Positions 6,288 to 13,493 of a stretch of 40,193 nucleotides of DNA are shown here, piece by piece. Numbering within the stretch: the first letter of the stretch is position 1; the number at the start of each line of letters is the position of its first letter. The position numbers and the translations under genes were made by a program. A model generated the notes under the pieces. The model was given only the letters and a program-made list of their open reading frames with translations. It was not told where the DNA came from and searched no databases. The DNA is from a virus, in IMG/VR virus record IMGVR_UViG_3300022745_000011, positions 1-40,193 of that record. One strand, 5' to 3'.

Positions 6288-7556
6288 TCAAAGTAAGAAA
6301 GACGGAAGTTCAGGAGTCACAGGTGCTTCAATCGCTTGGAACATCGGTGCGGCTGACAGTGTAACAGCGGGGCGTGGATCTGATCTAGGTGCGATAGTTA
6401 ATTTTCCTTCTGAAATTTTGGTGTACTCGGATTTCAATGTCTTGAGTTGGCGATCAGTGAGTTGAACTTTGGTGCCATCACGCTTCTGCCATACAGCTTT
6501 CTCAGCCTTGGCAACAGAAATGAGTTTCGTTTCCCAAATCGCATCCTTGGGCATACCAAACTTCTTCAGCTTCTCAGCCATCTCTTGCTCATCATCAATA
6601 GCCCATGCACGGCTACCACGGCCACGTACAGCCTTGATGCCATCGATGACAGCACCAGCTTGCAGTCGGCGTAGAGCTTCAGCTTCAGCAGCCTCAATCA
6701 TCTGACGCACGAGTGGTGCTGCTTCAATGATCTCGCGCAACTGCTGGTCAGTCATGCTCGTAGGCTCTTTGTCAGCAGCTTGTTTGGCTACATCCAAGTT
6801 ACTGAACGTGATACCAGAGTCGCCTAGTGCCTTTTGACTCAGTGCAGAGCAAGCACCCTTATGAGCACAGTATTTGCACTGTGACTCACCCGGCACGAGT
6901 GGCGCATTAGGGTCATCAGTCGCAGCAGCTTCCGCGATCATCTTGTTCTTGATCTCCATGAGATGACCAAGGGTGATCGTATGGGTGCTGATACCACTCA
7001 TGCCCTTCATACGCAGCTTAGGCTGGATGATGGTCATGCGGATATACAGAGGTTGGAGTCCATGCATCTCAGCAATCACACCAAGAGCGTACTGCTCCAT
7101 CTGATGATTACCAGCAGCATCCACTGGGTTCATGCCATCCTTGTAGTCGATGATCTCCAGTGTGTTATCACTGATGATCTGAACGTCCACAGTACCAGAC
7201 ATATCGGGACGCTTGACTAGAGCTTCAGGATTCACTCGCTTCTCAGCAATGACCTTGGTATCCTGACCCAGTTCAGCTACACGCTTTTCAATATAGTCAA
7301 GAGCGAACTGCACACGTTCAGCACGATCTTCATCCACCATGAACTCACCATCATGGTCTTTGAGAATCATGCCCACGTAGGTCTTGGCATCGTGATACTC
7401 GTTGATGCACTTCTCAAGTAGCGTATGACTATGTGTACCATCGATAGCAGCAGGGCCACCCGGACGCTCAGGGTACTTCGATTCCTCACGCACACTGCCA
7501 GGGCATACAGCCCAGCGGTGACGCGCAGATGGGGACAGTTTGGAATGGGTGCTCAT
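6288..7556 (-). CDS. DUF2800 family PD-(D/E)XK nuclease with probable Fe-S cluster
   Basis: The product is 422 residues. The N-terminus LSPSARHRWAVCPGSV is typical of DUF2800. The nuclease core is SGTVDVQII (Asp124), LEIIDYKDG (Asp137, Lys139) and QMEQYALG (Gln152, Tyr156), a RecB/Cas4-like arrangement. Cys18 together with Cys227, Cys230 and Cys236 (QCKYCAHKGAC) fits a 4Fe-4S cluster as in AddB/Cas4-type nucleases. It probably acts as an exonuclease in replication-linked recombination. It starts four bases inside the MazG-like gene (ATGA) and is followed by the ssDNA-binding gene. The C-terminal third is helical and basic. Confidence 0.9.
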   Translation of the reverse strand: MSTHSKLSPSARHRWAVCPGSVREESKYPERPGGPAAIDGTHSHTLLEKCINEYHDAKTYVGMILKDHDGEFMVDEDRAERVQFALDYIEKRVAELGQDTKVIAEKRVNPEALVKRPDMSGTVDVQIISDNTLEIIDYKDGMNPVDAAGNHQMEQYALGVIAEMHGLQPLYIRMTIIQPKLRMKGMSGISTHTITLGHLMEIKNKMIAEAAATDDPNAPLVPGESQCKYCAHKGACSALSQKALGDSGITFSNLDVAKQAADKEPTSMTDQQLREIIEAAPLVRQMIEAAEAEALRRLQAGAVIDGIKAVRGRGSRAWAIDDEQEMAEKLKKFGMPKDAIWETKLISVAKAEKAVWQKRDGTKVQLTDRQLKTLKSEYTKISEGKLTIAPRSDPRPAVTLSAAPMFQAIEAPVTPELPSFLL

Positions 7557-7864
7557 ACATCATCCTTTACAAACGTGCCATTAGGTAGCAGCGTACCCTT
7601 GCGGTCTTTGATCTCGTCATATGCTGCATACAGGCATGAGGTCATGTTCAGGTCATGCAGAGCACAGTAGATGATGAGGCATACCAGTACATCACCCACA
7701 GCATCGATGCGACCTGCTACATCACCCTTGATCTCAGCATCAGCCAGTTCACCAAGCTCTGACACAGCCTTGAGCAGTTGGGTGTAAGGCTTCGCATTGG
7801 GGATGATTTGGCGGGCTTCAGCCCACTGAATCACCTTCATTTCAACTTCAGCATAGCTGCTCAT
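7553..7864 (-). CDS. MazG-like nucleotide pyrophosphohydrolase
   Basis: The product is 103 residues with the all-alpha NTP pyrophosphohydrolase signature. SELGELADAEIKGD carries an ExxE pair (Glu36, Glu39), and RIDAVGDVLVCLIIYC carries Asp54 and Asp58 for Mg2+ binding. Family members hydrolyse (d)NTPs to monophosphates; phage versions may adjust nucleotide pools or alarmone levels. Both ends overlap neighbours by four bases (ATGA), linking it to the Ala/Pro-rich gene and the DUF2800 nuclease. Confidence 0.88.
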   Translation of the reverse strand: MSSYAEVEMKVIQWAEARQIIPNAKPYTQLLKAVSELGELADAEIKGDVAGRIDAVGDVLVCLIIYCALHDLNMTSCLYAAYDEIKDRKGTLLPNGTFVKDDV

Positions 7865-8313
7865 TTGATTGCCTCAATTCCAGCCTTCAGAGCACCCCAC
7901 TGAGCAGGCACCACATCGTTGATGTTCTTGTAACCGAGGGACTCCAGCACACCTTGGATCTGAGCACCCTTCTCAGGGCCAAGCTTACGGTAGCTGTTGA
8001 TGACGAACTCAGTCATGACCTCTTTGGATGGAAACGCAGCAGGAGCTTCAGCAGCAGTTACTACCGGAGCAGCTACTACCGGAGCTACATCAGTGAACAC
8101 AGGTGCAGGCGGCATCACCGACTGTACAGCCACAGGACTGACAGTGACCACAGGAGCAGCGACAAGAGTGGGAGCACTAGGCGCAGCAGGAGCACTCGGA
8201 GTGTTGACTTGAGCAGTTGGTGTGGATTGAACATTTTGTGTCGTAGTCAGATAAGTGGCAATGATCTTTAGGGATTCAGCAATAGAGGTCAGGTTGGATT
8301 CAATCGAGGGCAT
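7861..8313 (-). CDS. Hypothetical protein with Ala/Pro-rich linker and helical C-terminal module
   Basis: The product is 150 residues. Residues 1-30 form a helix (IESNLTSIAESLKIIATYL). Residues 31-95 are an Ala/Pro/Val/Thr-rich linker (APVVTVSPVAVQSVMPPAP). Residues 97-150 form a compact helical module (EVMTEFVINSYRKLGPEKGAQIQGVLESLGYKNINDVVPAQWGALKAGIEAIK). I recall similar short C-terminal modules on other phage replication or recombination proteins, which points to protein interaction; this is inference. It overlaps the end of the RHH gene and begins after AAGGAAA. Confidence 0.8.
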   Translation of the reverse strand: MPSIESNLTSIAESLKIIATYLTTTQNVQSTPTAQVNTPSAPAAPSAPTLVAAPVVTVSPVAVQSVMPPAPVFTDVAPVVAAPVVTAAEAPAAFPSKEVMTEFVINSYRKLGPEKGAQIQGVLESLGYKNINDVVPAQWGALKAGIEAIK

Positions 8314-8494
8314 ACAAAGTTTCCTTTACAGTCTTGGGTTTACTAACGGTCAAACGGTTTTCTACAAAAGCAGCGACTAACTCCCTTAGCACTTCTGAAG
8401 GCCCACCGTAACGGGTGGACTTCTTCTTGAAGTTGCCATACAGTTCGGCGCTGACCCGAACTGATAGGGTTGGTGAGACAACTCGTTTTGTCAT
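8300..8494 (-). CDS. Ribbon-helix-helix (CopG/Arc-type) DNA-binding protein
   Basis: The product is 64 residues: a beta strand SPTLSVRVSAELYGNFKKKS followed by helices RYGGPSEVLRELVAAFVENRL, the CopG/Arc pattern in which a strand dimer enters the major groove. It is the first gene of the leftward early operon. It lies directly downstream of a promoter embedded in a 14-base inverted repeat, so autoregulation and control of the divergent rightward operon are likely. AAGGAAATAG precedes the ATG. Confidence 0.8.
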   Translation of the reverse strand: MTKRVVSPTLSVRVSAELYGNFKKKSTRYGGPSEVLRELVAAFVENRLTVSKPKTVKETLYALD

Positions 8495-8508
8495 CTATTT
8501 CCTTTCAA

Positions 8509-8536
8509 GTTGTTTGCAACTGTGTCAAAGTATAAT
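8509..8536 (+). promoter_or_regulatory. Rightward promoter for the PAPS-reductase-like/prim-pol operon
   Basis: A perfect -10 TATAAT (8531-8536) is present, but the -35 is poor (GTTGTT at 8509-8514 with a 16-base spacer). It overlaps the leftward -10 on the other strand. Start would be near 8543, giving a leader of about 34 bases with no Shine-Dalgarno site. A weak -35 within an operator suggests dependence on, or strong competition with, the RHH protein or the leftward promoter. Confidence 0.55.
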
Positions 8537-8556
8537 ACACTGCAAACCGTTGTCAA
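8529..8556 (-). promoter_or_regulatory. Leftward early sigma70-type promoter
   Basis: On the minus strand a perfect -35 TTGACA (8556-8551) is followed by a 16-base spacer and -10 TATACT (8534-8529). Transcription would begin near 8522 and read the RHH gene and the long early operon. The -35 lies inside one operator arm. Confidence 0.8.
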
Positions 8557-8576
8557 CAACTTTTCAAAAAATTTCT

Positions 8577-9326
8577 ATGGAAAAGAAACGCAGACTAATC
8601 TCATGGTTCTCATGTGGCGCTGCTAGTGCTTACGCTACCTATCTGGCAGTCAATGATGATCGTGGAGAGGCTGTTTATTGCAGGGTACGACAGGAACATG
8701 AGGACAATTTACGATTCATGGATGACTTCTCCAGAGTCACAGGAATACCTGTGAAGATCATCACCAATGAACAGTTTGATGGAGACATCATTAGTGTCTT
8801 CTTGAAGCGTGGGTTCATCAAAAATCAGTATGGTGCTCCTTGCACAATGGTCTTGAAGAAGGACATGCGTAAGGCATACCAGCTACCCACCGATGTTCAA
8901 ATTTTCGGATACACATCTGAAGAACAGGATCGGGTAGATCGATTCATCGATTCCAACAATGATGTTGATGCTTATTTTCCACTGATGGATCTTGGCATCA
9001 CAAAGGGTGACTGTTACTCATTTGTCCGTAAGCTGGGTATTGAACTGCCTGTCATGTACCGCCTTGGATACAACAACAACAACAACTGCATTGGTTGTGT
9101 CAAGGGTGGAATGGGTTACTGGAACAAGATCAGAGTTGATTTTCCTAAGCAGTTCAAACGCATGGCGCAACTTGAACGCCAGATCAATCACGCTATCAAT
9201 AAAGAAGGATCAGGAAAGACCATGAAACCTGTATTCCTTGATGAGCTAGACCCTACCCGTGGTCGTATGTCACTGTTTGAAGATATGCCTGCCGATTGTG
9301 GCTTTATCTGTGAGACTACCAAATGA
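8577..9326 (+). CDS. PAPS-reductase-like / adenine-nucleotide alpha-hydrolase fold protein
   Basis: The product is 249 residues from the ATG at 8577; an upstream in-frame start would run through the operator and into the RHH gene. Residues 12-17 (SCGAAS) are the PP-loop-like ATP-binding motif of the PAPS reductase/ATP pyrophosphatase superfamily. Other features are YGAPCTMVLKKDMR (Cys89), FGYTSEEQDRVDRF, and NNNNNCIGCVKGGMGYWNK with CxxC at 171-174 after five Asn. C241 and C245 lie near the end. Such phage proteins are annotated as PAPS reductase-like but probably catalyse an ATP-dependent sulfur or modification reaction on another substrate. It overlaps the prim-pol gene by ATGA, so a link to DNA metabolism is suggested. 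It has no visible ribosome site. Confidence 0.87.
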   Translation: MEKKRRLISWFSCGAASAYATYLAVNDDRGEAVYCRVRQEHEDNLRFMDDFSRVTGIPVKIITNEQFDGDIISVFLKRGFIKNQYGAPCTMVLKKDMRKAYQLPTDVQIFGYTSEEQDRVDRFIDSNNDVDAYFPLMDLGITKGDCYSFVRKLGIELPVMYRLGYNNNNNCIGCVKGGMGYWNKIRVDFPKQFKRMAQLERQINHAINKEGSGKTMKPVFLDELDPTRGRMSLFEDMPADCGFICETTK

Positions 9327-11869
9327 ACGCACTGCCAAGTTCTGTATCCCCTTTGACCAGCATGTATGAGTCGTACATCCGAGCAGGGTTCGCATTAGTA
9401 CCGATCACAGAGGGGAAGGGGCCGAAGTCAGCAGGGTGGAACAAGCGTGAGAACTGCATCACCAGCGTTGACAAACTCAGCCCCACTACGGGTTATGGAC
9501 TGGCCCATGCGTACAGTGGTACGATGGCCTTGGACATTGACCATTGGAGCGAAGCAGTGTCGATCCTGGCCGATCATGGCATCGACCTCAAGGCACTGAC
9601 CGAAGCACCTGATGCCGTGATGATTGACAGTGGTAACCCCGGTCATGCCAAGCTGCTCTACCGTGCTCCGCTGGGGCTGGTGCTGCCATCCAAGAAGATC
9701 AGCTTCACAGCGCCTGACAAGTCGAAGCAAGTGGCATTTGAACTGCGATGCGCTACCAACAATGGCCTGACCGTTCAGGACATTCTACCGAGTGCGCTGA
9801 ACCATCCCCGTACTGGTAGGCCGTACCGTTGGGCTGGGGCTGGGCACTACACCAAGCTACCTGTTCTACCTACCGAACTGCTCACACTCTGGCAAGAGAT
9901 GACTAGGCAGGATAGTGAGCGCAACATCAGCACGGATACGGTTGACGCGTCGTGGGATGACATACGCGCAGCACTCTACACCATCCCTGCTGACTGCTCA
10001 CGGGAGCAGTGGCTCACCGCACTCATGGCCCTGCACCACGCGGGTACACAGGTCAACCAGCTTGATCAGGCTGAGGCACTGGCGCACGAGTGGTCATCGA
10101 CTGCCACGACCAAGTACCAAGGGCCTAGGGACTTCGCTAACGTCTGGTCGAGTCTCAAGGTTGACACAGCGAACAGCATCAAAGTAGGTAGTCTCTTCCA
10201 CATCGCAGTGGAGTACGGCTACCGCAGACCTACTCCTGATGTGTCGCAACTGTTCAAATCAGTGACACCGATGGAGCCGGTCAAGCTCATGGAGGGTATG
10301 CGCATCCCCCCGCCTGATATGGATATGCACCTATGGCCTGACATTCTGCGCATCAGGGCATTGGAGGTATCGGAGTCAGTCGGTTGTGACCCACTCGTAC
10401 CACTCTACGCGGGGCTGGCAACAGTATGTGCAGCAGTCGATGCACGTACACGCCTGGAGCTTGTACCGGGTTATCAGGTGCCACCGGTACTGTGGTTGAT
10501 GACCATTGGCGATCCAGCGGATAAGAAGACACCTGGAGCACGGCCTATGATGGGTGTGCTCAACCAGATTGAGCGTGAGGATCGTCCCCGGTTCGAACGT
10601 GCGCTCTTGGAGTGGGAGGCACTTGACAGTATCCACCAGCAGTCCAAGAAGGCCTATATCCTGGCTGCTGGTCAGAATACCGAGAGCATCATCAGTGGCA
10701 AGCTCGATAACGATGTACTGCCACCAGTCGCACCAGCACCTAATACCAAGCCAGTGGATGTGAAGCTGGTGGTGAACGATGTGACCAGTCAGAAGTTAGT
10801 GCGGATAGTGGCTGATCGTCCTCGTGGTGTGATGTGTCACTTGGATGAGATGAAGTCATGGGTACAGAAGCTGTCCGATCCACGCTCGGGTGAAGACCGG
10901 TCATGCTGGACAAAGTCCTATGAGGCTGACCCATACAGTATGGATCGGGTGGGTGAGCAGAACACGATCTATGCCGAGAATATGGCTGTAGCGATCTATG
11001 GGAATATCCAGCCAGTGGTGTTCAAAGACCGACTGCGTTCTATGTCAGACGATGGACTACTCCAGCGGTTCATACCGGCTATCCTGCGGGAGAATTTCAC
11101 CAAGCGTGGTGAGCCTATTCCCGATGCGTTCTCTACGCGCCAGCAGTGGGAGATGCGTATCAGAGAACTGTATGCGTTACCGGCTATGACCTACAAACTT
11201 GATTCTGAAGCATATAAAGCGTTTCGTGATTTCCAGCTATGGTATGAGCAGACCAAGCGGGATGAGAGGATTCTCAAAGCAGATCCAGTGTATATGCAGG
11301 CGTTTGGTAAGCTGGAAGGCACTTGTGGACGCCTCATATTACTGGTGCACCTTCTGGAATCGCCCTATAACTTGACTGTAAACCATAGTGTGACCAACAG
11401 GGTTATACAACTGATCAAGAGCTATGTGGTGCCAGCATATCGCTATGCACTGGGTGAAACAGCCGGGATGATCGATGATGGACTAGAACGCTGGGTTGCA
11501 GATCGTATGATCCAGCTATCGGGTAATACCCCTACAGTGACGCTATCCGAGCTTAGGCGCAGTGCACAACGGAAGTTGGAGGGTATGCCGCGTCATAGTG
11601 CGAACATGGCTCTATGCGATGCTATGGAGCCACTGGAAGACGCTGGGTGGGTGACGCTGATCAATGACCACAAGGACAAAAAGCAGTGGGCTATCAATCC
11701 GAACCTAGCAAAACAGAATGAGCAGTACCACATAGAGATTATCAAGGCCAAGCAAAGGCGACAGGATGCATCAACGGCAATAGTGCGGATGCGCGGGCAT
11801 GATGTGCCGCGAAAGCTGGTCAAGGGCTATGACCCGGCGACTATGGATACGCAAAAGTATCCGGATTAG
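9323..11869 (+). CDS. Primase-polymerase fused to DUF3987 helicase-like domain
   Basis: The product is 848 residues. The N-terminal prim-pol domain (about 10-190) includes AGFALVPITEGKGPKSAGWN, GYGLAHAYSGTMALDIDH with the metal-binding pair Asp71/Asp73, and a C-terminal part ending HPRTGRPYRWAG. A linker with DDIRAALYTIPAD...REQWLTALMALHHAG (about 211-300) resembles the domain joining primase and helicase in related proteins. The DUF3987 region (about 335-730) has Walker A-like GDPADKKT at 396-403 and Walker B-like CHLDE at 505-509. It is likely the primase/helicase partner of the family B polymerase. It is the second gene of a two-gene operon on the strand opposite the other replication genes. 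Confidence 0.92.
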   Translation: MNALPSSVSPLTSMYESYIRAGFALVPITEGKGPKSAGWNKRENCITSVDKLSPTTGYGLAHAYSGTMALDIDHWSEAVSILADHGIDLKALTEAPDAVMIDSGNPGHAKLLYRAPLGLVLPSKKISFTAPDKSKQVAFELRCATNNGLTVQDILPSALNHPRTGRPYRWAGAGHYTKLPVLPTELLTLWQEMTRQDSERNISTDTVDASWDDIRAALYTIPADCSREQWLTALMALHHAGTQVNQLDQAEALAHEWSSTATTKYQGPRDFANVWSSLKVDTANSIKVGSLFHIAVEYGYRRPTPDVSQLFKSVTPMEPVKLMEGMRIPPPDMDMHLWPDILRIRALEVSESVGCDPLVPLYAGLATVCAAVDARTRLELVPGYQVPPVLWLMTIGDPADKKTPGARPMMGVLNQIEREDRPRFERALLEWEALDSIHQQSKKAYILAAGQNTESIISGKLDNDVLPPVAPAPNTKPVDVKLVVNDVTSQKLVRIVADRPRGVMCHLDEMKSWVQKLSDPRSGEDRSCWTKSYEADPYSMDRVGEQNTIYAENMAVAIYGNIQPVVFKDRLRSMSDDGLLQRFIPAILRENFTKRGEPIPDAFSTRQQWEMRIRELYALPAMTYKLDSEAYKAFRDFQLWYEQTKRDERILKADPVYMQAFGKLEGTCGRLILLVHLLESPYNLTVNHSVTNRVIQLIKSYVVPAYRYALGETAGMIDDGLERWVADRMIQLSGNTPTVTLSELRRSAQRKLEGMPRHSANMALCDAMEPLEDAGWVTLINDHKDKKQWAINPNLAKQNEQYHIEIIKAKQRRQDASTAIVRMRGHDVPRKLVKGYDPATMDTQKYPD

Positions 11870-11877
11870 ACAAAAAG

Positions 11878-11900
11878 AAGCCCCAATGAAGGGGCTTTTT
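11878..11900. terminator. Bidirectional rho-independent terminator
   Basis: The stem AAGCCCC/GGGGCTT (11878-11884, 11891-11897) has a six-base loop and runs into T's on the right and is preceded by A's on the left (11872-11876). It can end both the rightward prim-pol operon, eight bases after its stop, and the leftward small-gene cluster. Confidence 0.9.
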
Positions 11901-11947
11901 AACTAGCGGGATCAACTCTAGGTAGGGAGACAAGAGCAACTAACGGG

Positions 11948-12097
11948 TCAGAGTTTAACACCTAATCGACGCAGTGCCACACCATGCAGCAAAATGTGAA
12001 TCTTGCTCATATGCTCAGTTGGATAGCTCATCGATAGAGCTATTTCCGCAGGTGTCATTAGTTCCAACAGTTTAGCCAAGTAAGCTTGTTTAGTCAC
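11948..12097 (-). CDS. Small hypothetical protein (49 residues, GTG start)
   Basis: The ORF begins at the GTG at 12097, which has GGAG eight bases upstream and overlaps the stop of the preceding 22-residue ORF (GTGA). The product MTKQAYLAKLLELMTPAEIA continues LSMSYPTEHMSKIHILLHGVALRRLGVKL. It looks helical and amphipathic, a small soluble protein of unknown role. It is the last gene of the leftward cluster before the shared terminator. Confidence 0.65.
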   Translation of the reverse strand: MTKQAYLAKLLELMTPAEIALSMSYPTEHMSKIHILLHGVALRRLGVKL

Positions 12098-12162
12098 AAT
12101 CCATTCTCCAATACAATCAAAAATAGCATCAAAAAGAAAAATACAAATCCGATCCAGTGCAT
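12094..12162 (-). CDS. Tiny hydrophobic peptide (22 residues)
   Basis: The candidate peptide MHWIGFVFFFLMLFLIVLEN-GL is one membrane span. GAGG lies 8 bases upstream and its stop overlaps the next gene's GTG. Evidence is limited to position, initiation signal and hydrophobicity, so it is tentative. Confidence 0.4.
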   Translation of the reverse strand: MHWIGFVFFFLMLFLIVLENGL

Positions 12163-12163
12163 A

Positions 12164-12322
12164 TCATGCCTCAGGGTGGTTAGTTGTCCAGCACTCCCGG
12201 CCAATGGATAGCAGGTCGTGGGCTTGTTTTTCAGTCAATCCGTGATCTTCTGCATACTTTGCATAGGTCAAATAGTTGTTTAGGAATTCAATGTATGCAT
12301 CGATTAGCTGTTGTCTGGTCAT
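12164..12322 (-). CDS. Small hypothetical protein (52 residues)
   Basis: The product MTRQQLIDAYIEFLNNYLTY continues AKYAEDHGLTEKQAHDLLSIGRECWTTNHPEA. The segment EFLNNYLTYAKYAEDHGLTEKQA looks like a helix-turn-helix-sized helical unit seen in many small phage proteins ('YAEHNGLTEEQA'-like). A DNA-binding role is conceivable but not shown. AAGGGA precedes the ATG at 12322. Confidence 0.7.
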   Translation of the reverse strand: MTRQQLIDAYIEFLNNYLTYAKYAEDHGLTEKQAHDLLSIGRECWTTNHPEA

Positions 12323-12334
12323 GATTAATTCCCT

Positions 12335-12541
12335 TCAAAGTGGTTTGTATGAACGTGCGAACCGGCGTGCACCGCTATAACTGTGCCATGTGCGAACATC
12401 TCCGCCAGTAGTGTGAATGTGACCGTATGCTGTACCAATGACGATATAACGATAGTCAGTACCAGATACGCGGAACCGTGCCACTGTAGGTTCGCTTTGT
12501 TGATGTGTGCGTATGTCTAACCCATTCTCGAACGTAATCAT
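12335..12541 (-). CDS. Hypothetical protein (68 residues)
   Basis: The product MITFENGLDIRTHQQSEPTV continues ARFRVSGTDYRYIVIGTAYGHIHTTGGDVRTWHSYSGARRFARSYKPL. The pattern suggests a small beta-rich fold with a basic C-terminus. An AGGGG ribosome site precedes the ATG, which overlaps the stop of the 28-residue membrane peptide upstream. The family is not recognised. Confidence 0.72.
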   Translation of the reverse strand: MITFENGLDIRTHQQSEPTVARFRVSGTDYRYIVIGTAYGHIHTTGGDVRTWHSYSGARRFARSYKPL

Positions 12542-12624
12542 TTAATCAACCCCTTAAAAATCTCCACAATAAACGGCGTTGCCAGTATCAAGCCCACTAG
12601 CAGGGCTTCGAATAGGTCACGCAT
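12538..12624 (-). CDS. Tiny membrane protein (28 residues)
   Basis: The candidate MRDLFEALLVGLILATPFIV-EIFKGLIK has one hydrophobic segment (residues 8-20) and charged ends. Its ATG is two bases after the upstream gene's stop, and its own stop overlaps the next ATG. AAAGG lies 11 bases upstream. It fits the dense gene tiling but is short. Confidence 0.5.
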   Translation of the reverse strand: MRDLFEALLVGLILATPFIVEIFKGLIK

Positions 12625-12626
12625 GG

Positions 12627-12911
12627 TTAGATAGCCTTTCCATTAAGGTAAGTTACTCCGGCTTTAGTTGTCACATTGACGCCTAGAGCGCGGAGCCGGG
12701 ACTTAGTGGTGAGTGTAGGCCAGTGCTTCAGTGTGTACTCATTGACGCGCACTACGTCGTTTTCCACGCTGGCGATATGGTTACCGTGTAGGAAAATGTT
12801 AGGGATAAGAAACCCCCTAGCATCGACGTGCATGGATACTGAAGTGTTGGAGCCATGCCAAGTAGTCTTAGCTTTAACGGCATCAATCATCTGTTTTTCA
12901 ATTTTACGCAT
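12627..12911 (-). CDS. Hypothetical phage protein (94 residues)
   Basis: The product reads MRKIEKQMIDAVKAKTTWHG, then NTSVSMHVDARGFLIPNIFLHGNHIASVENDVVRVNEYTLKHWPTLTTKSRLRALGVNV. It matches a common type of small phage protein in which a 'NTxV...vyLHGnxIa...W.T.TT..RL' core follows a helical start. I know no function for that type. GAGGAATAATC precedes the ATG. Confidence 0.82.
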   Translation of the reverse strand: MRKIEKQMIDAVKAKTTWHGSNTSVSMHVDARGFLIPNIFLHGNHIASVENDVVRVNEYTLKHWPTLTTKSRLRALGVNVTTKAGVTYLNGKAI

Positions 12912-12913
12912 GA

Positions 12914-13129
12914 TTATTCCTCGCTTTCTTCATCTTCGAAGTGCTCTAAGAGTTCATCCCAGTTAATGTCGGTGTCTACAAAGTCTTTCAAGAAGTCCGG
13001 TAGATCATCAATAGCGCTTTCGAGTGTTTCCCGCGCCATCTCCACATCGGAGCGCGATTCAGGGTTAAACCATACATTGACTAACCATGTAGCGCGGTTA
13101 GTCCATCCGTTGTAAGTGTTGTCGGTCAT
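12914..13129 (-). CDS. Small acidic phage protein ('NGWTNRATW' type)
   Basis: The product is 71 residues from the ATG at 13129 (GGAG seven bases upstream). It contains NGWTNRATWLVNVWFNPE, a signature repeated in small proteins of many phages, followed by a strongly acidic helical C-terminus (DDLPDFLKDFVDTDINWDELLEHFEDEESEE). The acidic tail could imply DNA mimicry or protein binding, which is speculative. The stop is two bases before the next ATG. Confidence 0.8.
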   Translation of the reverse strand: MTDNTYNGWTNRATWLVNVWFNPESRSDVEMARETLESAIDDLPDFLKDFVDTDINWDELLEHFEDEESEE

Positions 13130-13159
13130 AGTAGTTCTCCAAAGGGTCAAGGGAAGGGT

Positions 13160-13258
13160 TTAAAGGCCCATAGCAGCGCGGATGCGTAGCCATTGGTTGT
13201 AGGTGAGGGGACGAGCGTTTAACGCTTCGCAGTGGGCGATGTGGTGTAGGTAGTGCAT
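13160..13258 (-). CDS. Very small hypothetical protein (32 residues)
   Basis: The ORF MHYLHHIAHCEALNARPLTY continues NQWLRIRAAMGL. The start at 13258 follows GGAAGA. The 'CExLNARPLTYNQWLRI' build looks like a structured mini-protein rather than random translation. It sits between two well-supported small genes in the same direction. Function unknown. Confidence 0.55.
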   Translation of the reverse strand: MHYLHHIAHCEALNARPLTYNQWLRIRAAMGL

Positions 13259-13286
13259 GGTGGTGTCTTCCAGTTGAATAGCGCAA

Positions 13287-13493
13287 TCAAACCAATGGTT
13301 TGAACAGATCGCGTAATTGCTGCACAGTGTCTTCCAGGTGGCGCAAACTAGTTTTGTCGCAACGATGTAGGAACCATGCAAGGCGCGAAGCCTCTTCGAC
13401 CTGCTGGTCGGTGTACTTTGCAATCGTTGCACGTGCGTCAGCGAATCTCTTATCCATGCTATTGAACACAGCAGTCATGTTGATCGTTTGCAT
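13287..13493 (-). CDS. Hypothetical helical protein, first gene of the leftward small-gene cluster
   Basis: The product is 68 residues (MQTINMTAVFNSMDKRFADA, then RATIAKYTDQQVEEASRLAWFLHRCDKTSLRHLEDTVQQLRDLFKPLV), all-helical by inspection. CGGAG is 8 bases before the ATG. Its promoter must lie in the repeat-rich region to the right, but I could not identify a convincing -35/-10 pair there. No family is recognised. Confidence 0.72.
   Translation of the reverse strand: MQTINMTAVFNSMDKRFADARATIAKYTDQQVEEASRLAWFLHRCDKTSLRHLEDTVQQLRDLFKPLV

Larger units (their letters stand above)
8507..8562. promoter_or_regulatory. Probable operator: inverted 14-base arms spanning divergent promoters
   Basis: The left arm AAGTTGTTTGCAAC (8507-8520) and the complement of the right arm, AAGTTGTTGACAAC (8549-8562), agree at 12 of 14 positions. 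Each arm also contains its own small inverted repeat (GTTG...CAAC). The centres are 42 bases apart, four helical turns, and both promoters lie between or inside the arms. This is a typical layout for cooperative binding by an RHH repressor; the RHH gene starts 13 bases away. The binding protein is inferred. Confidence 0.65.

Noticed and set aside
5666-6364. 232-codon rightward frame opposite the DUF2815 gene
   Set aside because: A shadow of the well-supported leftward ssDNA-binding-type gene; low-quality composition.
8415-8576. Upstream extension of the PAPS-reductase-like gene
   Set aside because: Would overlap the RHH gene and cross both promoters; family similarity begins at the ATG at 8577.
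9066-9090. AAC repeat encoding five Asn as a possible regulatory microsatellite
   Set aside because: Only five codons in frame in a conserved region before CxxC; no sign of slippage.
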